From contig JBGAWK010000046.1 in assembly GCA_044227665.1 (NCBI GenBank), positions 1 through 19,155 of the forward strand: DNA of 19,155 nucleotides, read 5' to 3'. The stretch comes from JBGAWK01 sp044227665 (GTDB taxonomy: Bacteria; Bacteroidota; Bacteroidia; Chitinophagales; JADIYW01). Under the pieces are notes generated by a model that worked only from the letters and a program-made list of their open reading frames with translations, did not search any database and was not told the origin of the DNA. Position numbers and translations under genes: made by a program. Of the stretch, positions 14,652 through 19,155 are shown one piece after another (the first letter of the stretch is position 1; the number at the start of each line of letters is the position of its first letter).

Positions 14652-15689
14652 ATGAAACAGCTATCTTTTTTTATCGTATTCTGCATCTTTATGGTAAGTT
14701 GCAAAAAGGAAGACAACCCTACCAATACTACTACAACCACCAATACGGAGGAGGTAAAAATCACAAGTTGGTTTCCAGAAAAACCGATGTGGAATAATAT
14801 AGTAGAAATAACAGGCACTGGTTTTCCATCAAATATTAATGACATACAAGTATATTTTGTTGGAAATCGTCTTGGAATGACACCAGATTCTACAAAATCC
14901 AGAGGTCAAATCCTGCAACTTACCTCGACAAAAATCACAGTAAGACTTCCTTACAATAAACTTGCAATAGGTTTTGGCGACAGCATCCCATTAAACAACA
15001 GTGATTATGGAATCATAATAGTAGATGTAAAGAACAAGCCTAGATATATGACTAGTAATAATATCTATTATACAGTAAGACCATTTATATCTCAAGTTAA
15101 TCATACTACTTTTGTTGGAGGTCCATTATACTTGGGCAAAAAATTTGAACTACAAGGCGAGGGCTTTGGCACATCAAAAGAGGGGTTACATGTATTTGCC
15201 AATGGAATAGAATGTCAGATTGACTCCTTGTTTTATCCCGGCTTAAATGATAACAAAAAAATATGGGCCACCTTGCCAGCATCTATAGGGCATTTAGCAC
15301 ACTATGACTCTACGATGATGGTGAAATTTGAGGTAATGAGAAATGGCGTTATCGCTACCAAATTACGAGAAACATATAAATGCCCTAGGTTGAAATATAA
15401 AAGTAGTAATCTAAGTACGGTAATGAGTACGCCCACCAAAGAAATCATAATAAATGGCGAAAACTTATTTGCCGATGACCTACGCTTTAGTGATATAAAT
15501 AATCCTGGTTATACCACAATAGCACAGGTAAGTGGTGCTATAGATGCCACTGTTGCTAGGAGTATTGTACCGCTTGCACAATTTAATCTAAGACCTCCCG
15601 GATTCTACACTTATCAAGTGTTTTTGATGAATGGACCGCAGCCAGAAATTTCTATTTATTTGGGATCATTGACGGTTCAAGTACAGTGA
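14652..15689 (+). CDS. surface lipoprotein with IPT/TIG-like domains
   Basis: A 345-aa lipoprotein. The signal peptide ends in F-M-V-S-C with Cys17 as lipidated residue, and the next residues K-K-E-D-N fit exactly the Bacteroidota lipoprotein export signal (C-X-K-(D/E)2-X), which predicts transport to the outer surface. A Thr/Asn-rich linker (about 22-35) follows. The body looks like tandem IPT/TIG immunoglobulin-like folds: I-T-S-W-F-P-E-K-P ... I-V-E-I-T-G-T-G-F-P, then I-S-Q-V-N ... F-E-L-Q-G-E-G-F-G, then E-I-I-I-N-G-E-N-L-F. Each pairs a proline/glycine strand start with the G-x-G-F or G-E-N-L turn typical of TIG domains. Such domains bind glycans or proteins; the ligand is unknown. It converges on the hybrid kinase with a strong hairpin between. 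Confidence 0.82.
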   Translation: MKQLSFFIVFCIFMVSCKKEDNPTNTTTTTNTEEVKITSWFPEKPMWNNIVEITGTGFPSNINDIQVYFVGNRLGMTPDSTKSRGQILQLTSTKITVRLPYNKLAIGFGDSIPLNNSDYGIIIVDVKNKPRYMTSNNIYYTVRPFISQVNHTTFVGGPLYLGKKFELQGEGFGTSKEGLHVFANGIECQIDSLFYPGLNDNKKIWATLPASIGHLAHYDSTMMVKFEVMRNGVIATKLRETYKCPRLKYKSSNLSTVMSTPTKEIIINGENLFADDLRFSDINNPGYTTIAQVSGAIDATVARSIVPLAQFNLRPPGFYTYQVFLMNGPQPEISIYLGSLTVQVQ

Positions 15690-15698
15690 TAAATAATT

Positions 15699-15734
15699 TC
15701 CAATACTGCAAAACTATGGTTTTGCAGTATTGGA
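15699..15734. terminator. perfect 16-bp stem-loop between convergent genes
   Basis: CCAATACTGCAAAAC (15700-15714) and its exact reverse complement (15719-15733) form a 15-bp stem around a TATG loop, and T15699/A15734 add a sixteenth pair. It lies 9 bases after the stop of the lipoprotein gene and touches the stop codon of the hybrid kinase at 15735. On the minus strand it is followed by AAATTATTTA, a partial U-tract; on the plus strand no clear U-tract follows. It most likely serves both genes as a bidirectional terminator or 3'-end stabiliser. Confidence 0.75.
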
Positions 15735-17921
15735 CTATTGTACTTCAGGAATATGGTTTTCAAGTATAGTTTCTAAAAGCAATTGTGGCGGTGTTGGGTT
15801 TTGCAATAAAGCACTAAATCCTAAAAAAAGTACATCGTCGGTTTCATTTAGGAGTAAGCTGGATGTAGTAGCTATTACAGGAATATTGGCGGTTTTCCTA
15901 TCTGATTTTAATGCTTTTAATAATTCAAAACCGTTCAATACAGGCATATCCAAATCAGTAATTATTAGATTGGGTGAAGGTTGGTTTTTAGCAACAGCAT
16001 CTAATAACGTTTGTCCATTTTCAAAAGAAATGAGTTGTATCGTCTTATTATAATGATGTAGTATTTCTTTGATTATTAACCTATTTTCTTCATTATCATC
16101 TGCACAATAAATAAGTACATTATTAAGTTGTTCTATATTTAAAACCTTAGCTTCTTTATCGATATTCGGAAAAAAATCTGTTTCAAATCCTTGTAAAGGC
16201 AAAATAATTTCAAAGGTAGTACCTATATTAAGTTCACTTTTTACAGACATTCTTCCTGACATTTTATCTACCAACATTTTCGTAATAGACAAGCCCAAGC
16301 CTGTGCCACCAAAGGTGGTTTTAATACTAGATGATGCTTGTTCATAAGCCTCAAAAATAGATTGTAATTTGTGTTGTTCTATACCTATTCCTGTGTCATT
16401 AATAGTAAAAACAATTTCGTTCTTTTCGTTATGATGGATACTAAAATGCACACTTCCTTGGTCTGTAAATTTTATGGCATTGGTTAAGATATTTATTAGA
16501 ATTTGCTGAATCCTTATCGCATCACCCTTAAAGTTATCCTTAGTAATTTTATTATTTATTCTAAAAAGCAATCCTTTTTCTTCGGCTTTTAATTGAACAA
16601 TACCTTGTACATTATCTACTATTTTTGATAATGAAAATGGTTGTTCATTCAAATCAAATTTACCAGCTTCAATTTTTGAAATATCTAAAATGTCATTTAT
16701 TAAATCCAATAAATTTTGAGCACTTTTATGTATCCTATGTGCGAACTGTGTTTGTTTATTTTTATCCTGTTCTTCTTGCAACAAAAAACTCAATCCCATA
16801 ATATTATTGATAGGCGTGCGAATTTCATGGCTCATATTTGCCAGAAAATCATGTTTTAGTTTTGCCAAATTTTCTGCATGTTCTTTTTCTTTTTCTATCT
16901 GCTTTACTTTATAGGTAACTTCAAGATTTTGTATGTTTTTTAGAGATTTTTCATTATAAATTTGTTTCTCAGCCTCAAAATATTGTAAACTTATGGCGTA
17001 TGCATTAGTATAGTCTTTAACCAATGCATAAGATTCATGCAGTAATGCAAGACATTGTACTTTTTTCTCCAGTACATCGCCTACTATTTCTAAAACTGCG
17101 GTCAATAAAGATATGCTTTCATGATATCGCTGAGTATCTAGGAGTAGCTTTGCATATTCTATTTTTGATTGAAAAATAAGGTCAATGTCATCGATGCTTT
17201 CAAAATAATCAATCCCTGATGTAAACAATACTTCTGATTCTTGGTAATTATTTTGCTTTCTGTAGATTACCGCAAGGTTTGTATTGTTGATATGAATTGC
17301 GAAATCAAAATTCACTTTTCTACCATAATCATTAGAAATAAGGATAATTTTTTCGGCAAGTTCTAGCTCTTCAAATACTTCCAAGTCTCCTCCAAAATTC
17401 ATATATATAAAACTCGTAAATCTTGTGTCATCCGTTTGTAAAATGTGTTCTACTGCTTGTTGATGTGCTGATATACAAGCTTCTTTGTTTTTCATTAATC
17501 TATAAGTTATACCCAAAGCACTATACGCACATGCTAAGTCTTTATGGTCATCAGCCATTTTTACATAATCTATATAAGATAGTGATGCCTTAAAACTCCG
17601 CTCATAATCTCCAATTAGGTTATATATTTTGACTCTCTTATTCAGTATATGTTTATATGAAACTAAGTTTTGATTTACTTGGTAAAGTGCCTCACCTTTA
17701 TCCAACATCTCATGGGCGGATGCAAATTCGTTCTGTTCTATAAAATAATCGCAGAGAAATCCATACACCTCACATTCCATCTCTTTGTCGTAATTCAAAA
17801 TTGCAGCAGTTAAACATTCTTTTAGGATAGGATAGATTTCCTCTAATGTTTTCTCTCGCTGTTGCCAATGAAAACCATCAATGAATGCTTTTTTTTCTAA
17901 ATAGTCTGTAACATCTTTCAT
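15735..17921 (-). CDS. cytoplasmic TPR-hybrid histidine kinase with degenerate receiver
   Basis: A 728-aa hybrid kinase without signal peptide or membrane helix, so probably cytoplasmic. Residues about 1-330 are helical TPR-like repeats (for example A-Y-S-A-L-G-I-T-Y-R-L-M-K-N and Y-R-K-Q-N-N-Y-Q-E-S), which would sense through protein contacts. A coiled coil (about 330-355) leads to HisKA with M-S-H-E-I-R-T-P (His365). The HATPase domain has L-I-N-I-L-T-N-A-I-K-F-T, D-T-G-I-G-I and G-G-T-G-L-G-L. The C-terminal receiver (about 595-725) keeps the acidic pair A-D-D-N, Asp656 in I-T-D-L-D-M-P and the T-T-S-S stretch, but Asn708 (L-L-Q-N-P) stands where the invariant Lys is expected. Partner unknown; the LytTR regulator about 1.2 kb away is a candidate. 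Confidence 0.9.
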   Translation of the reverse strand: MKDVTDYLEKKAFIDGFHWQQREKTLEEIYPILKECLTAAILNYDKEMECEVYGFLCDYFIEQNEFASAHEMLDKGEALYQVNQNLVSYKHILNKRVKIYNLIGDYERSFKASLSYIDYVKMADDHKDLACAYSALGITYRLMKNKEACISAHQQAVEHILQTDDTRFTSFIYMNFGGDLEVFEELELAEKIILISNDYGRKVNFDFAIHINNTNLAVIYRKQNNYQESEVLFTSGIDYFESIDDIDLIFQSKIEYAKLLLDTQRYHESISLLTAVLEIVGDVLEKKVQCLALLHESYALVKDYTNAYAISLQYFEAEKQIYNEKSLKNIQNLEVTYKVKQIEKEKEHAENLAKLKHDFLANMSHEIRTPINNIMGLSFLLQEEQDKNKQTQFAHRIHKSAQNLLDLINDILDISKIEAGKFDLNEQPFSLSKIVDNVQGIVQLKAEEKGLLFRINNKITKDNFKGDAIRIQQILINILTNAIKFTDQGSVHFSIHHNEKNEIVFTINDTGIGIEQHKLQSIFEAYEQASSSIKTTFGGTGLGLSITKMLVDKMSGRMSVKSELNIGTTFEIILPLQGFETDFFPNIDKEAKVLNIEQLNNVLIYCADDNEENRLIIKEILHHYNKTIQLISFENGQTLLDAVAKNQPSPNLIITDLDMPVLNGFELLKALKSDRKTANIPVIATTSSLLLNETDDVLFLGFSALLQNPTPPQLLLETILENHIPEVQ

Positions 17922-18025
17922 AGTCTAAAAATAAGATTTTTTACCGTAAGTAGTCGATATTCTACCGTTCAATAAATTTTATGAACAATTCTCTCTGGAC
18001 ATTATAATCTTGTATAAAAATTATC

Positions 18026-19155
18026 ATGAGAAATTTTTATATCTGTATAATTATTGTTTTTGGGGTTGCATCCCAATTGTCGGCTCAAAATATTGGTATC
18101 AATACCTCAGGAGCAACACCTAATGCAGCTGCTATGTTGGATATCGTAGCTACCGATAAAGGTTTGCTGATACCACGGGTAAATCTTACTTCTATATTCG
18201 ATATAGTAACGGTGCCATCACCAGTTGCCAGCTTGTTAGTATATAACCAAAATACTGCTGGTGTTGCACCCAATAATGTGGTAGCTGGGTATTATTTTTG
18301 GACAGGCACGCAATGGTCAAGGCTATTAAATGGAGGCGCAAATACACCTTATTGGTCGCTCACGGGCAATGCGGGCACCAGTCCTACCAATAACTTTTTA
18401 GGCACTACCGATGGACAACCCCTCAAATTTAGAGTAACCAATACAGCTGCTGGTGGCTTATTTAATAATGGTACTACCTTTTTTGGTCTAGGGGCTGGCA
18501 CCGCCAATACCAATGCAGGTGTGAATACGGCAATAGGTTACAATGCACTTTCTTTAGGCACAACAGGGCAGTTTAATACGGCAATTGGCTCAAATGCTTT
18601 GTTAAATAGTGAAGGATGGTACAATACTACTATTGGGCATAATGCAATGACCAATACTTCTGCCAGTTCAAATAATGTGGCTATTGGCTATCAAGCTATG
18701 CAGCAAAACACCACAGGTGTAAATGTGGGTATTGGCTCACAAGCATTGCAAAACAATACCACAGGCAATGGCAACACCGCTATAGGTATTTCGGCTATGA
18801 TGAATGCCACAAATACTGGCAATCAAAATGTAGCAGTAGGTAATCAGGCATTGCAAAACAACCAAGCTAATAATAATACAGCGGTAGGCTCTGCCGCACT
18901 ACAGGGCAATGGAACAGGTACTAGTAACACAGGCATTGGATACAATGCTTTGTACAGAAATAACACTGCCAGTAATAATACAGGTATTGGCTACCGTGCT
19001 GGCTTTATGAATATAACAGGTACAGACAATACTGCCATAGGCACTGACGCACTCTTTGCCAACTTGCAATCCAACAATGTAGCTATTGGCTCACAGGCAA
19101 TGTTTAACGCAACCAATGGCTCTCGCAATGTGAGTATAGGCAGCTATACGCTTAG
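18026..19155 (+). CDS. secreted repeat protein with N-T-A-I-G repeats (3' end outside window)
   Basis: A reading frame open from the ATG at 18026 to the window end (376 codons so far). Residues 1-21 are a signal peptide ending L-S-A before Q-N-I-G-I-N. The next part (about 22-160) has the pattern N-I-G-I-N, M-L-D-I, D-K-G-L-L-I-P-R-V, S-L-L-V-Y-N, Y-F-W-T-G-T-Q-W, often seen at the start of Bacteroidota cell-surface fibre proteins. From 18524 onward come at least 13 short repeats with core N-[TV]-[AGTVS]-[IV]-G-x-x-A-[LM], spaced mostly 14-24 residues apart and joined by Asn/Thr/Gly-rich linkers, like the head repeats of trimeric adhesins and tail fibres. Related proteins often end in a peptidase S74 chaperone domain, which cannot be checked here. 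It is divergent from the hybrid kinase with 104 bases between starts. Confidence 0.82.
   Translation, partial: MRNFYICIIIVFGVASQLSAQNIGINTSGATPNAAAMLDIVATDKGLLIPRVNLTSIFDIVTVPSPVASLLVYNQNTAGVAPNNVVAGYYFWTGTQWSRLLNGGANTPYWSLTGNAGTSPTNNFLGTTDGQPLKFRVTNTAAGGLFNNGTTFFGLGAGTANTNAGVNTAIGYNALSLGTTGQFNTAIGSNALLNSEGWYNTTIGHNAMTNTSASSNNVAIGYQAMQQNTTGVNVGIGSQALQNNTTGNGNTAIGISAMMNATNTGNQNVAVGNQALQNNQANNNTAVGSAALQGNGTGTSNTGIGYNALYRNNTASNNTGIGYRAGFMNITGTDNTAIGTDALFANLQSNNVAIGSQAMFNATNGSRNVSIGSYTL
18524..19155 (+). repeat. tandem array of degenerate short coding repeats (at least 13 units)
   Basis: The DNA repeats the pattern AAT-AC-GCN-ATA-GGN-NNN-NNN-GCN-YTG at uneven intervals of roughly 42-72 bases. 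Units differ by many synonymous changes, so the array is maintained at protein level and is not a recent DNA expansion. The array continues past the window end. Confidence 0.85.

Noticed and set aside
17970..17987. Imperfect palindrome TTCAATAAATTTTATGAA between the hybrid kinase and the repeat protein as an operator
   Set aside because: Mismatches flank the centre and the core is plain AT-rich sequence; chance is likely.
18005..18012. TAATCTTG as -7 promoter element of the repeat protein gene
   Set aside because: One mismatch to TAnnTTTG and no -33 element; not distinguishable from background.
18085..18273. Minus-strand 62-codon frame
   Set aside because: It lies opposite the signal-peptide-bearing N-terminal region of the repeat protein, which is the convincing frame.
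18524..19155. Possible CRISPR-like or satellite repeat array
   Set aside because: Unit spacing varies, units differ mainly at synonymous positions, and the frame stays open with a conserved N-T-A-I-G core, so this is a protein repeat.

Overview
This window looks like chromosomal DNA of an AT-rich Bacteroidota (Bacteroidetes) bacterium. The evidence is indirect but consistent: several lipoproteins with a Bacteroidota-type surface-export signal, LytTR and TPR-hybrid two-component proteins, a LemA/TPM cluster, a secreted repeat protein of a type common in this phylum, and two close matches to the Bacteroidota -7 promoter element TAnnTTTG. No rRNA, tRNA, CRISPR array, transposase or phage gene was seen. 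Genus cannot be given from sequence reading alone.

Layout. 1-437: 3' end of tsaD. 677-1834: a membrane sensor histidine kinase, tail to tail (1 base apart) with a DUF962/Mpo1-like membrane protein (1836-2183, minus). 2300-4382: an AT-rich accessory block with two minus-strand lipoproteins (454 and 80 aa) divergent from a small XRE-type regulator. The regulator's promoter carries a perfect 17-bp palindrome. 4383-4821 is non-coding and holds a decayed, near-identical copy of an internal piece of the 454-aa lipoprotein gene. 4822-7524 (minus): a probable operon lemA - TPM - TPM with C-terminal Gly-rich tail - WD40 protein, preceded by an SDR oxidoreductase (7602-8303, minus).

8351-13589 (plus): a tightly packed probable operon mlaE - mlaF - sucD - fabG - large vWA-like membrane protein, with two 4-base ATGA start/stop overlaps. 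It joins outer-membrane lipid trafficking, the TCA cycle and fatty-acid synthesis in one transcript. 13798-15689 (plus): a LytTR response regulator, then an IPT/TIG-like surface lipoprotein. This lipoprotein converges on a cytoplasmic TPR-hybrid histidine kinase (15735-17921, minus) across a perfect 16-bp stem-loop. 18026-end (plus): the start of a secreted protein with at least 13 short N-T-A-I-G type repeats, running off the window.

Most of the window is ordinary conserved core. The parts worth a second look are the XRE/lipoprotein block with its palindromic operator and apparently leaderless mRNA, the decayed duplicate beside it, the mixed mlaEF-sucD-fabG operon, and the hybrid kinase whose receiver domain lacks the conserved lysine.
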